Part shown: positions 1 to 6,939 of the stretch, piece after piece
Position numbering within the stretch: the stretch's first letter is position 1
Layout: every line of letters begins with the position of its first letter
The notes under the pieces: generated by a model
Told to the model about the DNA's origin: nothing
The model's input: only the letters and a program-made list of their open reading frames with translations
Database searches by the model: none
NCBI GenBank assembly: GCA_023422695.1
Contig: JAFAGN010000007.1
Coordinates: forward strand, 1-11,677
DNA length: 11,677 nucleotides
Direction: 5' to 3'
Source of the DNA: Pseudomonadota bacterium
GTDB taxonomy: Bacteria > Pseudomonadota > Alphaproteobacteria > Sphingomonadales > Sphingomonadaceae
Made by a program: the position numbers and the translations under genes

Positions 1-33
1 CCCCCCCCCGCCGACCGCTCACGCCAAGCCACG

Positions 34-57
34 CGTATCTCGACTTCGCTCGATACG
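34..57 (-). repeat. REP-like dispersed hairpin (copy A)
   Basis: On the plus strand a 5-bp stem GTATC (35-39) pairs with GATAC (52-56) around a 12-nt loop; an outer C-G pair extends it. Read on the minus strand the loop is GAGCGAAGTCGA, preceded by CGTTC. This matches the core of the two hairpins at the other end of the window, which share GAGC..GTCGA but have different stems. Hairpins of this look are recognised as scattered intergenic repeats in sphingomonads. It lies just beyond the glcB stop codon, so it could also shape the 3' end of the glcB transcript, but no T-tract follows. The rest of 1-101 shows nothing more than a run of nine C at the window edge. Confidence 0.55.
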
Positions 58-101
58 AACGGGATGAAATGTCGATTTTCGGTCGCTAGCTAACCCCGTC
101 C

Positions 102-2195
102 TCAAGCCGCCTTCTTCGCCTGCCGGAACTTGTGCAGCAGCGGTTCGGTGTAACCCGACGGCTGCGCCACCCCTTCGAAAATCAGCGCCCGCGCCGCCCG
201 ATAGGCGATGCCGTCGGGGGTCAGTTTTTCGTACAACGGATCGCCCGCATTTTGCGCATCGACCTTGGCCGCCATGCGCGTCAGCGCCGCATCGACCTGA
301 TCGGCGGTGCAGACGCCGTGGCGCAGCCAGTTGGCCAGCGCCTGCGACGCGATGCGAAGCGTCGCGCGGTCTTCCATCAACCCGACGTCGTCGATGTCGG
401 GCACCTTCGAACAGCCGACCCCCTGGTCGATCCAGCGCACGACATAACCCAAAATGCCCTGGCAATTATTGTCGAGCTCGCGGGTGATTTCGGCCTCGCT
501 CCAGTTGCGCCCGGTAGCGACCGGGATGTTGAGCAGGCGGTCGAGCGACGGCACCGCCTCGCCCGCGATCTCGCGCTGCCGCGCAAACACGTCGACCTGA
601 TGATAATGCAGCGCGTGGAGCGTCGCGGCGGTCGGCGACGGCACCCAGGCGGTGTTCGCGCCCGATTTCGGATGGCCGACCTTCGCCTCCAGCATCGCGC
701 GCATCAGGTCGGGCATCGCCCACATGCCCTTGCCGATCTGCGCCTTGCCCGACAGCCCGCAGGCCAGCCCGATGCGGACGTTGCGGTCCTCGTAAGATGC
801 GATCCAGTCGCTCGCCTTCATCTCGCCTTTGGGGATCATCGGCCCCGCGCGCATCGACGTATGAATCTCGTCGCCGGTACGGTCGAGGAAGCCGGTGTTG
901 ATGAAGACGATGCGGTCCTTCACCGCATGGATGCACGCCGCAAGGTTGGCGCTGGTGCGGCGTTCCTCGTCCATCACCCCGACCTTGATCGTGTGGCGCG
1001 CCAGGCCAAGCATATCCTCGACCGTGTCGAACAACCGGTCGGTGAAGCCGCATTCCTCGGGGCCGTGCTGCTTCGGCTTGACGATATAGATGCTGCCCGC
1101 GCGGCTGTTGGTCAGCGTACCAAGGCCTTTCAGGTCGTGGAGCGAGCAGAGGCTGGTGATCACCGCATCGCACAGCCCCTCGGGCGCTTCGGCGCCGTTC
1201 GGCAGCTTGATCATCGGCGTCGTCATCAGATGCCCGACGTTGCGCACGAACATCACGCTGCGCCCCGGCAGCACGACTTTGGCCGAATCGCGGCCCTCAT
1301 AAACACGGTCGGCTTCCATCGCGCGGGTGACCGTCTGCCCACCCTTTTCGAAACGCTCGCTCAGGTCGCCGCGCATCAACCCCAGCCAGTTGGTGTAGCC
1401 AAGCACCTTGTCCTCGCCATCGACCGCGGCGACGCTGTCCTCCAGATCGATGATCGTCGTCAGCGCCGCTTCGATCAGCACGTCGGCGATCCCGCCAACG
1501 TCGGTGCGGCCGATCGGATGATCGCCGTCGATCACCACTTCGATGTGCAGCCCGTTATGAACCATCAGCGGGTTGCCGCCGCGGTGCCCGACATATTGCG
1601 ACGGGTCGGCAAGCTGGAACCCTTCACCCGTCCAGTCGGCCCAGCTTCCTGACGCCAGCGGCACCGCTTTGTCGAGAAACGCCTTGGCGCGTGCGATCAC
1701 CGCGGCGCCGCGTTCGGCGTCATAGCCACCGGGCTTTGCGGGCGGCGCGTCGAGCGCGTCGGTGCCATAAAGCGCGTCATACAGGCTGCCCCAGCGCGCG
1801 TTGGCGGCGTTCAGGGCGAAGCGCGCGTTGAGCGCGGGAACGACCAGCTGCGGCCCTGCCATCGTCGCGATCTCGGGATCGACGTTCCGGGTGCCGACCG
1901 CGAAGGGCGCCGGTTCGGGGACGAGATAGCCGATATCGCGCAGGAACGCCTGATAGGCTTCAGGATCATGCGCCTGCCCCGCTCGCGCGTCATGCCACGC
2001 GTCGATCTGCGCCTGCAAATCCTCGCGCTTGGCGAGCAACGCGGCATTTTCGGGGGCAAATTTGCCCAGCAACGCCGCGAAATCGGCCCAGAACTTATCC
2101 GCATCAAGTCCGGCACCGGGCAGCGCGCGCGCCTCGATAAATTCCGCCAGTCGCGAATCGACGGACAGGCCTGCGCGGTCGAGAAATTCGGTCAT
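102..2195 (-). CDS. glcB: Malate synthase G
   Basis: Condenses glyoxylate with acetyl-CoA to give malate in the cytoplasm, the second step of the glyoxylate shunt and of glycolate use. The product is 697 aa, near the usual ~720 of the monomeric G isoform. The TIM-barrel signatures are clear: TTIIDLEDSVAAVDGEDK, FVRNVGH with the catalytic Arg near residue 318, GVMDEERRTS with the Mg-binding Glu about 410, FINTGFLDRTGDE with Asp about 438, and GCSKVPDIDDVGLMEDRATL with the catalytic-base Asp about 609; these fit Arg338, Glu427, Asp455 and Asp631 of the E. coli enzyme. The start MTEFLDRAG is chosen because AGAGGG lies 7 nt before it and homology begins there; a longer open frame to 2303 adds 36 unconvincing residues. 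The gene is monocistronic and divergent from the WYL-like gene. Isocitrate lyase is not in the window. Confidence 0.97.
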   Translation of the reverse strand: MTEFLDRAGLSVDSRLAEFIEARALPGAGLDADKFWADFAALLGKFAPENAALLAKREDLQAQIDAWHDARAGQAHDPEAYQAFLRDIGYLVPEPAPFAVGTRNVDPEIATMAGPQLVVPALNARFALNAANARWGSLYDALYGTDALDAPPAKPGGYDAERGAAVIARAKAFLDKAVPLASGSWADWTGEGFQLADPSQYVGHRGGNPLMVHNGLHIEVVIDGDHPIGRTDVGGIADVLIEAALTTIIDLEDSVAAVDGEDKVLGYTNWLGLMRGDLSERFEKGGQTVTRAMEADRVYEGRDSAKVVLPGRSVMFVRNVGHLMTTPMIKLPNGAEAPEGLCDAVITSLCSLHDLKGLGTLTNSRAGSIYIVKPKQHGPEECGFTDRLFDTVEDMLGLARHTIKVGVMDEERRTSANLAACIHAVKDRIVFINTGFLDRTGDEIHTSMRAGPMIPKGEMKASDWIASYEDRNVRIGLACGLSGKAQIGKGMWAMPDLMRAMLEAKVGHPKSGANTAWVPSPTAATLHALHYHQVDVFARQREIAGEAVPSLDRLLNIPVATGRNWSEAEITRELDNNCQGILGYVVRWIDQGVGCSKVPDIDDVGLMEDRATLRIASQALANWLRHGVCTADQVDAALTRMAAKVDAQNAGDPLYEKLTPDGIAYRAARALIFEGVAQPSGYTEPLLHKFRQAKKAA

Positions 2196-2353
2196 GTAAG
2201 CACCCTCTGGTCGGCGCGGCTGCGCCCGTGGACCCGGGGAGGAAAGGGCCGCCGCCCTATGCCGCGATTGGCCGGATATGGCAATGGCGGCGATGCCGCG
2301 CACAGGATTTCAGCCAATCGGTTGCGTTTCGACACTTGCCGGAGGCGTCGCCA

Positions 2354-2376
2354 TGTGCATTATGCTGCAACGCACA
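2354..2376. promoter_or_regulatory. Imperfect 23-bp dyad, candidate operator
   Basis: Two 8-nt arms, TGTGCATT and AACGCACA, are complementary at seven of eight positions and flank a 7-nt spacer. The site sits in the 215-nt gap between the divergent glcB and WYL-like genes, with its centre about 45 nt before the WYL-like start. Arm length and spacing fit a dimeric helix-turn-helix regulator. No regulator is identified and chance is not excluded. The rest of the gap shows no convincing -35/-10 pair for either gene. Confidence 0.3.
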
Positions 2377-2410
2377 ACAAAAACTCCCCTCCCCTATCCA
2401 AGGCTAAATC

Positions 2411-2710
2411 ATGAGCGAAACCCGGCTCACCCTGATGGAAGCGATCGCGCGCAAGCGCGTCGTGACCGCGCAATATAACGGCCAGCAGATGAAGCTGGCG
2501 CCGCACCAGATGTTCGAACGCCGCGGCGACCTGTTCGTCAGCGCGCTCAACCTCGACAAGAATTGGCGGTCGGACGACGAACGGCGGCTCGGCCATTTCA
2601 AGCTCGACGGGCTGGTCGCCCCGGCAATCATCGACGCCGAATTCGATCCCCTGCCTTCGTTCGAGGCCGCCGCGCCGCAAAGCGACGACACGCTGCTGCT
2701 CGCGGTCTGA
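2411..2710 (+). CDS. Stand-alone WYL-like domain protein
   Basis: A 99-aa soluble protein with no signal peptide or membrane segment. Residues 8-72 follow the WYL pattern: a short helix (LMEAIARKRVV), AQYNG with the conserved Tyr22, a basic/Pro segment LAPHQMFERRGDLFVSAL, and a final strand GHFKLDGLVAP equivalent to the family's RtFrLdRI. WYL domains are SH3-like ligand sensors usually fused to a DNA-binding helix-turn-helix or to CRISPR/defence proteins. Here there is no room for either: the whole protein is the domain plus a ~20-residue acidic tail. AAGG stands about 8 nt before the ATG. It is divergent from glcB, and 89 nt separate it from the next gene. The WYL assignment is from pattern recognition; the exact role is unknown. 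Confidence 0.7.
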   Translation: MSETRLTLMEAIARKRVVTAQYNGQQMKLAPHQMFERRGDLFVSALNLDKNWRSDDERRLGHFKLDGLVAPAIIDAEFDPLPSFEAAAPQSDDTLLLAV

Positions 2711-2730
2711 CCGCGGCGTCATAACCGCGG
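2711..2730 (+). other. CCGCGG hairpin after the WYL-like gene
   Basis: Two CCGCGG hexamers starting one base after the stop codon surround an 8-nt loop (cgtcataa) and can form a 6-bp GC-only hairpin. No T-run follows, so it is not a standard intrinsic terminator. It may slow polymerase or protect the 3' end, or it may simply reflect high GC. Confidence 0.25.
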
Positions 2731-2764
2731 GTGATGGTCGGTCGATGAATCGGGCCGGGCGGGG

Positions 2765-2793
2765 GTGGCAAGCGCCGCGCTGCTCGCTATAGC
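2765..2793 (+). promoter_or_regulatory. Candidate sigma-70-type promoter for the M20-ast operon, leaderless start
   Basis: GTGGCA (2765-2770) and TATAGC (2788-2793) are 17 nt apart. The expected transcription start would be at or next to the A of the ATG at 2800. No Shine-Dalgarno sequence precedes that ATG (the upstream bases are TATAGCCGTGCG), which fits a leaderless mRNA. Leaderless starts are common in alphaproteobacteria. The -35 match is weak. Confidence 0.35.
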
Positions 2794-2799
2794 CGTGCG

Positions 2800-4011
2800 A
2801 TGACTTCGCTCACGGCTTCCGAAACCGCCACGCTCGAACGCGCTGCCGATGCGCCGATGCTGACGCAGGTCGAACGCTGGGCCGCGGTCAACAGCGGGAC
2901 AGGCAACCTGGCGGGGCTGAAAGCGGTCGCGGGTCAGCTCGCCGATGCCTTTGCGGCGCTGCCCGGCGAGGTGCGGCTCGTCGCTGCCGATCCGGTCGAA
3001 AGCGTCGATGGCGCAGGCCGGGTCAGCACTATCCAGCGCGGCGATCATCTGCATCTGCGCGTGCGGCCCGATGCCCCGGTCCAGCTGCTGCTCACCGGCC
3101 ATATGGACACGGTGTTCGCCGCCGACCACCCGTTCCAGAACCTGAAATGGCTGGAACCCGGCGTGCTCAACGGCCCCGGCACCGCCGACATGAAGGCGGG
3201 AATTTCGGTGATCCTGGCGGCGCTGACCGCGCTCGAAGCCTCGCCGCTCGCCAGCCGCGTCGGCTATGACGTGATGATCAACAGCGACGAGGAAACCGGC
3301 AGCCACGCCTCCGCGGCGCTGATCGCCGAACTGGCGAAGGGCAAGACTGCGGCGCTGACTTACGAACCTGCGCTGCCCGACGGGACGCTGGCGGGGGCGC
3401 GGCCGGGCAGCGGCAATTTCTCGGTGGTCGTCCACGGCCTTTCGGCCCATGCGGGGCGCAATCCCGATGACGGCCGCAACGCGCTGCTCGCCGCGGCCGA
3501 CCTCGCGCTCCGCCTCGCGGCGCTGAAATCGCCCGCGCTCAAGGTCAATCCGGCCAGGATCGACGGCGGCAGCCCGAACAATGTCGTCCCCGATCAGGCG
3601 ATCCTGCGCGTCAATATGCGGCCTGCCACCCCCGAAGCGATGATCGCGGCCGAGGCGGCGCTGCGCGATGCGATCGCCGCGGTATCGCGCGACCATGACG
3701 TCCATTGCCACCTCCACGGCGGCTTCAACCGCCCGCCCAAGCCGCTCGATGCCGCCGCAACGCGATTGTTCGAATTGGTCCGCGACTGCGGCACCGCGCT
3801 CGGGCTGCCACCGATCAGCTGGAATGCGACGGGCGGGGTGTGCGACGGCAACAATATCGCCGCCTGCGGCATCCCGGTGGTCGACACCATGGGGCCGCGC
3901 GGCGGTGCGATCCATTCGGCGGACGAATTTCTGATCGTCGACAGCCTCGCCGAACGGGCGCAGCTGTCGGCGCTGACCATGTTGAGAATAGCGGAACGGG
4001 GGACAGTGTGA
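2800..4011 (+). CDS. M20 family metallo-hydrolase, glutamate carboxypeptidase (CPG2)-like
   Basis: A 403-aa co-catalytic zinc amidohydrolase of the M20 family. All metal and catalytic residues are visible with the spacing of Pseudomonas CPG2: His101 and Asp103 in TGHMDTVF, bridging Asp130 in GPGTADMKAG, Glu164-Glu165 in NSDEETGS, Glu189 in TYEPA and His372 near the end. The dimerisation/lid domain (about 205-315) carries GLSAHAG and SPNNVVPD. There is no signal peptide, so it is cytoplasmic. It is first in an operon and overlaps astA by 2 nt. CPG2-like enzymes release glutamate from N-acyl-glutamates; with astA and astB next to it, N-succinylglutamate is an attractive substrate, which would make it a functional replacement for AstE. 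That substrate is inferred. The ATG at 2857 is a second possible start, but residues 1-19 look like the normal family N-terminus. Confidence 0.9.
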   Translation: MTSLTASETATLERAADAPMLTQVERWAAVNSGTGNLAGLKAVAGQLADAFAALPGEVRLVAADPVESVDGAGRVSTIQRGDHLHLRVRPDAPVQLLLTGHMDTVFAADHPFQNLKWLEPGVLNGPGTADMKAGISVILAALTALEASPLASRVGYDVMINSDEETGSHASAALIAELAKGKTAALTYEPALPDGTLAGARPGSGNFSVVVHGLSAHAGRNPDDGRNALLAAADLALRLAALKSPALKVNPARIDGGSPNNVVPDQAILRVNMRPATPEAMIAAEAALRDAIAAVSRDHDVHCHLHGGFNRPPKPLDAAATRLFELVRDCGTALGLPPISWNATGGVCDGNNIAACGIPVVDTMGPRGGAIHSADEFLIVDSLAERAQLSALTMLRIAERGTV

Positions 4012-5009
4012 ATTATGTGATCCGGGCAGCCAAGCCGGGCGATTTGCAAAGCATCTACGAGATGGCGAAGCTGACGGGCGGCGGCTTCACCAACCTGCCC
4101 CCCGACAAAAAGGCGCTGCGCGCCAAGCTGGAGCGCGCCGAGGCCAGTTTTACATCCGAAAAGGAATATCCTGCCGACGAGCTTTATCTGATGATGCTCG
4201 AGGATCTCGACAGCGGCGAGGTGCGCGGCACCTGCCAGATTTTCGGGCAGGTCGGCCAGCGCTGGCCCTTTTACTCGTACCGCATCGGGACCGACAGCAA
4301 GCATAGCGAGCAATTGGGGCGCACCTTTCACGCGCAGGTGCTGATGCTCAGCAACGATCTCAACGGCGCATCCGAGGTCGGCGGGCTGTTCCTGCACCCC
4401 GCCGCGCGCGCGGGCGGACTCGGATTGCTGCTCGCCCGGTCGCGCTACCTGTTTATCGCGCGGCACCGCGCACGCTTCGGCGACCGGATCCTCGCCGAGC
4501 TGCGCGGGGTGATCGACGAGGCGGGCGGATCGCCGTTCTGGGACGGTGTTGCGGGCAAATTCTTCGGGATGAATTTTCAGCAAGCCGACCAGTTCAACGC
4601 GGTGCACGGCAATCAGTTCATCGCCGACCTGATGCCGAAGCATCCGGTCTATATCGCGATGCTCGGTGAACATGCGCGGAGCGTGATCGGCGTCCCCCAC
4701 CCCACCGGCCGCGCCGCGATGCGGATGCTGGAGAATGAGGGCTTTGCGTTCGAAAATTATGTCGACATCTTCGACGGCGGCCCGACGATGACCGCGCGCA
4801 CCGACCAGGTCGCGAGCATCCGCGACGCGAAGCATGTCGAGGTCACCGGCATCGGCGAGGGCGGCGAGGACGCGCTGATTGCGACCGGCCGTCTCGCCGA
4901 TTTCCGTTGCTGTTTCGGCAAGGTGGGAGCGGACGGCGCGATCGATGCCGACGCAGCGCGCATCTTGCGCGTCGCCAAGGGCGATCAGATCAGCTGGATC
5001 GGGCGCTGA
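4008..5009 (+). CDS. astA: Arginine N-succinyltransferase
   Basis: Transfers succinyl from succinyl-CoA to the alpha-amino group of L-arginine, the first step of the ammonia-producing AST pathway. The 333-aa length matches the usual ~340. Recognisable family blocks are an N-terminal IRAAKPGDL strand, EVGGLFLHPAARAGGLG (around His130, the acyl-CoA-binding type loop), LAELRGVIDEAGGSPFW (162 onward), LMPKHPVYIAML with His212, VPHPTGRAAMRMLENEGF and DIFDGGPT. The start is GTG at 4008: it overlaps the stop of the M20 gene, is preceded by a GGGGG run 4-9 nt upstream, and gives the expected N-terminus. A longer frame back to 3705 lies inside the M20 gene and is rejected. Translation is probably coupled to the M20 gene. 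Confidence 0.95.
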   Translation: MNYVIRAAKPGDLQSIYEMAKLTGGGFTNLPPDKKALRAKLERAEASFTSEKEYPADELYLMMLEDLDSGEVRGTCQIFGQVGQRWPFYSYRIGTDSKHSEQLGRTFHAQVLMLSNDLNGASEVGGLFLHPAARAGGLGLLLARSRYLFIARHRARFGDRILAELRGVIDEAGGSPFWDGVAGKFFGMNFQQADQFNAVHGNQFIADLMPKHPVYIAMLGEHARSVIGVPHPTGRAAMRMLENEGFAFENYVDIFDGGPTMTARTDQVASIRDAKHVEVTGIGEGGEDALIATGRLADFRCCFGKVGADGAIDADAARILRVAKGDQISWIGR

Positions 5010-5012
5010 CCG

Positions 5013-6260
5013 ATGCTCACCGAAATCAATTTCGACGGGATCATCGGCCCCAGCCATAATTATGCGGGGCTCAGCCGCGGCAATATCGCGTCGGCGTCGA
5101 ACGCGGGCGACGTGTCGCAGCCGCGGGCGGCGGCGTTGCAGGGCATCGACAAGATGCGCCACAATCTGGCGCTCGGCCTGCCGCAAGGCTTCTTCATGCC
5201 GCTGGGTCGCCCCGACGCGCCTTGGCTGGCTACCCTCGGCACGACGCTGGAGGATGCCGAGAGCCATCTGCGCGCGCAGGCCTGGTCGGCGTCGTCGATG
5301 TGGGCGGCCAACGCCGCCACTGTTTCGCCCGCCCCCGACAGCGCCGACGGCAAATGCCATCTGACCGTCGCCAATCTCGTCACCATGCCGCACCGCAGCC
5401 ACGAATGGCCGGGAACGCTGGCGCAGCTGCGCCTTGCCTTTGCCGATCCCGCCTTTGCCGTCCACGCCCCGGTCCCGGCGCCGTTCGGTGACGAAGGCGC
5501 AGCGAACCATATGCGGCTGTGCAGCGGGCACCACAGCGCAGGCGTCGAAATCTTTGTGTATGGGGTCGGCGGCGGGCGCTTTCCGGCACGCCAGCATCTC
5601 GACGCGTCAAAGGCCATTGCCCGCCATCACCGGCTCGATCCGGCGCGCACGCTGTTCATTCGCCAGTCGGACACGGCGATTCAGGGCGGTGCCTTTCACA
5701 ACGACGTCGTCGCGGTCGCAAACGAGCATGTGCTGTTCACCCACGAAACCGCGTTCGAGGACCGCGAGGCGGCGCACGCCGAAATTCGCGCGGCTTTCCC
5801 GGCGGTCGAAATCGTCGAGGTGCCCGCGAGCGCGGTGACCCTGCCCGACGCGATCAAATCCTATCTGTTCAACGCCCAGTTGGTCAGCCTGCCCGAAGGC
5901 GGCATGGGGCTGGTGCTGCCGACCGAAGCCCAGGCGATCCCTGCGGTGTGGAACTGGCTGGAAGCGCATGTTGCGGGCAACGGGCCGATCCGCCGCCTGC
6001 TGCCGGTCAATGTTCGCCAGTCGATGGCGAACGGCGGCGGTCCCGCCTGCCTGCGGCTGCGCGTCGTTGCCGATCCGGCGACGGTCGATCCGCGCTTTAT
6101 CGCCGACGAAGCCAAACTCGACCGGATCGCCGCGGTGGTCGCGCGGCATTGGCCCGAAGCGATCGCGCCGGGCGACCTGGCGTCGCCGGCGCTGGCGGGC
6201 GAGGTTCGCAAGGCGCGGATCACGCTGCTCGACGCGCTCGATCTCAGCGAACTGGCCTGA
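5013..6260 (+). CDS. astB: N-succinylarginine dihydrolase
   Basis: Hydrolyses N2-succinylarginine to N2-succinylornithine with release of two ammonia and one CO2, step two of the AST pathway; cytoplasmic. The 415-aa protein has the amidinotransferase-type alpha/beta propeller fold. Opening motif FDGIIGPSHNYAGLS is diagnostic. The catalytic triad is visible: Glu161 in FGDEGAANH, His229 in GAFHNDVVAV and Cys346 in GGGPACLRLRV, in line with Glu174, His248 and Cys365 of E. coli. It is somewhat shorter than the E. coli enzyme (~447 aa), with no key motif missing. It starts 3 nt after astA, with a poor ribosome site, so translational coupling is likely. astC, astD and a canonical astE are absent from the window. 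Confidence 0.96.
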   Translation: MLTEINFDGIIGPSHNYAGLSRGNIASASNAGDVSQPRAAALQGIDKMRHNLALGLPQGFFMPLGRPDAPWLATLGTTLEDAESHLRAQAWSASSMWAANAATVSPAPDSADGKCHLTVANLVTMPHRSHEWPGTLAQLRLAFADPAFAVHAPVPAPFGDEGAANHMRLCSGHHSAGVEIFVYGVGGGRFPARQHLDASKAIARHHRLDPARTLFIRQSDTAIQGGAFHNDVVAVANEHVLFTHETAFEDREAAHAEIRAAFPAVEIVEVPASAVTLPDAIKSYLFNAQLVSLPEGGMGLVLPTEAQAIPAVWNWLEAHVAGNGPIRRLLPVNVRQSMANGGGPACLRLRVVADPATVDPRFIADEAKLDRIAAVVARHWPEAIAPGDLASPALAGEVRKARITLLDALDLSELA

Positions 6261-6263
6261 TCG

Positions 6264-6935
6264 ATGAAAATGCGCGAGCTGATCGGCACCGCGCAGGTGC
6301 CGGGCGGAGACGAGCTGAAGCTTTTTCGCCGCGGCGATGATTTCATCATCGCGGTCGAGGGCAATGAGTTGATGAGCAGCCGGATGAGCGGGTCCGAAGA
6401 AGCGCTCGCGACGATGACCTGCGACCGGCTGCGCAGCCCCGATGCCGCGCATCTGCTGATCGGCGGCTATGGCATGGGCTTTACCCTGCGCGCCGCGCTG
6501 ACGACGCTGGGGAGCGATGCAAGGATAACGGTGGCCGAGCTGGTTCCCGGCATCATCGATTGGGCGCGGGGGCCGATGGCGGACCTGGCGGCGGGCTGTC
6601 TCGACGACCCGCGCGTCGAACTGGTGCTGCACGATGTGGCGACGGTGATCGGCGCGGCGACGCGCCGTTACGACGCGATCCTGCTCGACGTCGACAACGG
6701 CCCCGACGCGCTGACCCGTGCCGCCAACGACCAGATCTATTCGTCGGCGGGATTGGCGATGGCCAAGGCGGCGTTGCGCCCCGGGGGTGTCCTGGCGATC
6801 TGGTCCGCCGCGCCCGACGCGCGCTTCCTGCGCCGCTTGAGCGCGGCGGGTTTTCGGGTCGAAGAGGTCGGGGTGCGCGCCCGCAGCAACGGTAAGGGAC
6901 CGCGCCACATCATCTGGTTCGCGCGAACGGCCTGA
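6264..6935 (+). CDS. Spermidine synthase-like class I SAM-fold protein
   Basis: A 223-aa Rossmann-fold protein that resembles the polyamine aminopropyltransferase (SpeE) family. The nucleotide-binding loop IGGYGMGF is at 66-73, the acidic ribose-binding residue Glu92 is in VAELVPG, and the active-site region YDAILLDVDNGPDAL is at 136-150, followed by LRPGGVLAIW. The short N-terminal strand region (1-50) ends in the SpeE-like GNELMSSRMSGSEEA. It is shorter than true spermidine synthases (~280 aa), and the usual DPxGP-type sequence is replaced by DNGP, so putrescine aminopropylation is not assured; it could be another SAM-dependent enzyme. It starts 3 nt after astB without a good ribosome site; an in-frame ATG at 6270 is an alternative. 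Operon membership with arginine catabolism suggests a polyamine link, which is inference. Confidence 0.78.
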   Translation: MKMRELIGTAQVPGGDELKLFRRGDDFIIAVEGNELMSSRMSGSEEALATMTCDRLRSPDAAHLLIGGYGMGFTLRAALTTLGSDARITVAELVPGIIDWARGPMADLAAGCLDDPRVELVLHDVATVIGAATRRYDAILLDVDNGPDALTRAANDQIYSSAGLAMAKAALRPGGVLAIWSAAPDARFLRRLSAAGFRVEEVGVRARSNGKGPRHIIWFARTA

Positions 6936-6939
6936 ACCG

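Noticed and set aside
1..9. Run of nine C at the left edge
   Set aside because: A short homopolymer at a window boundary with nothing else around it; no functional reading is supported.
132..1652. 506-codon open frame on the plus strand inside glcB
   Set aside because: It is antisense to a clear malate synthase, has the Arg/His/Asp-rich composition of a GC-rich mirror frame, and no recognisable motif.
2196..2303. 36-codon N-terminal extension of malate synthase
   Set aside because: The extension has no family similarity, and a good ribosome site (AGAGGG) stands 7 nt before the internal ATG at 2195.
2766..2784. A second sigma-54-like site (TGGCA plus a downstream GC) before the M20 gene
   Set aside because: The spacing puts GC at the -12 position, but the preceding TT and most of TGGCACG are missing; the match is too poor.
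3594..5597. 667-codon open frame on the minus strand across the M20 gene, astA and astB
   Set aside because: It runs opposite three well-supported genes and spans their junctions; its composition is typical of a mirror frame in GC-rich DNA.
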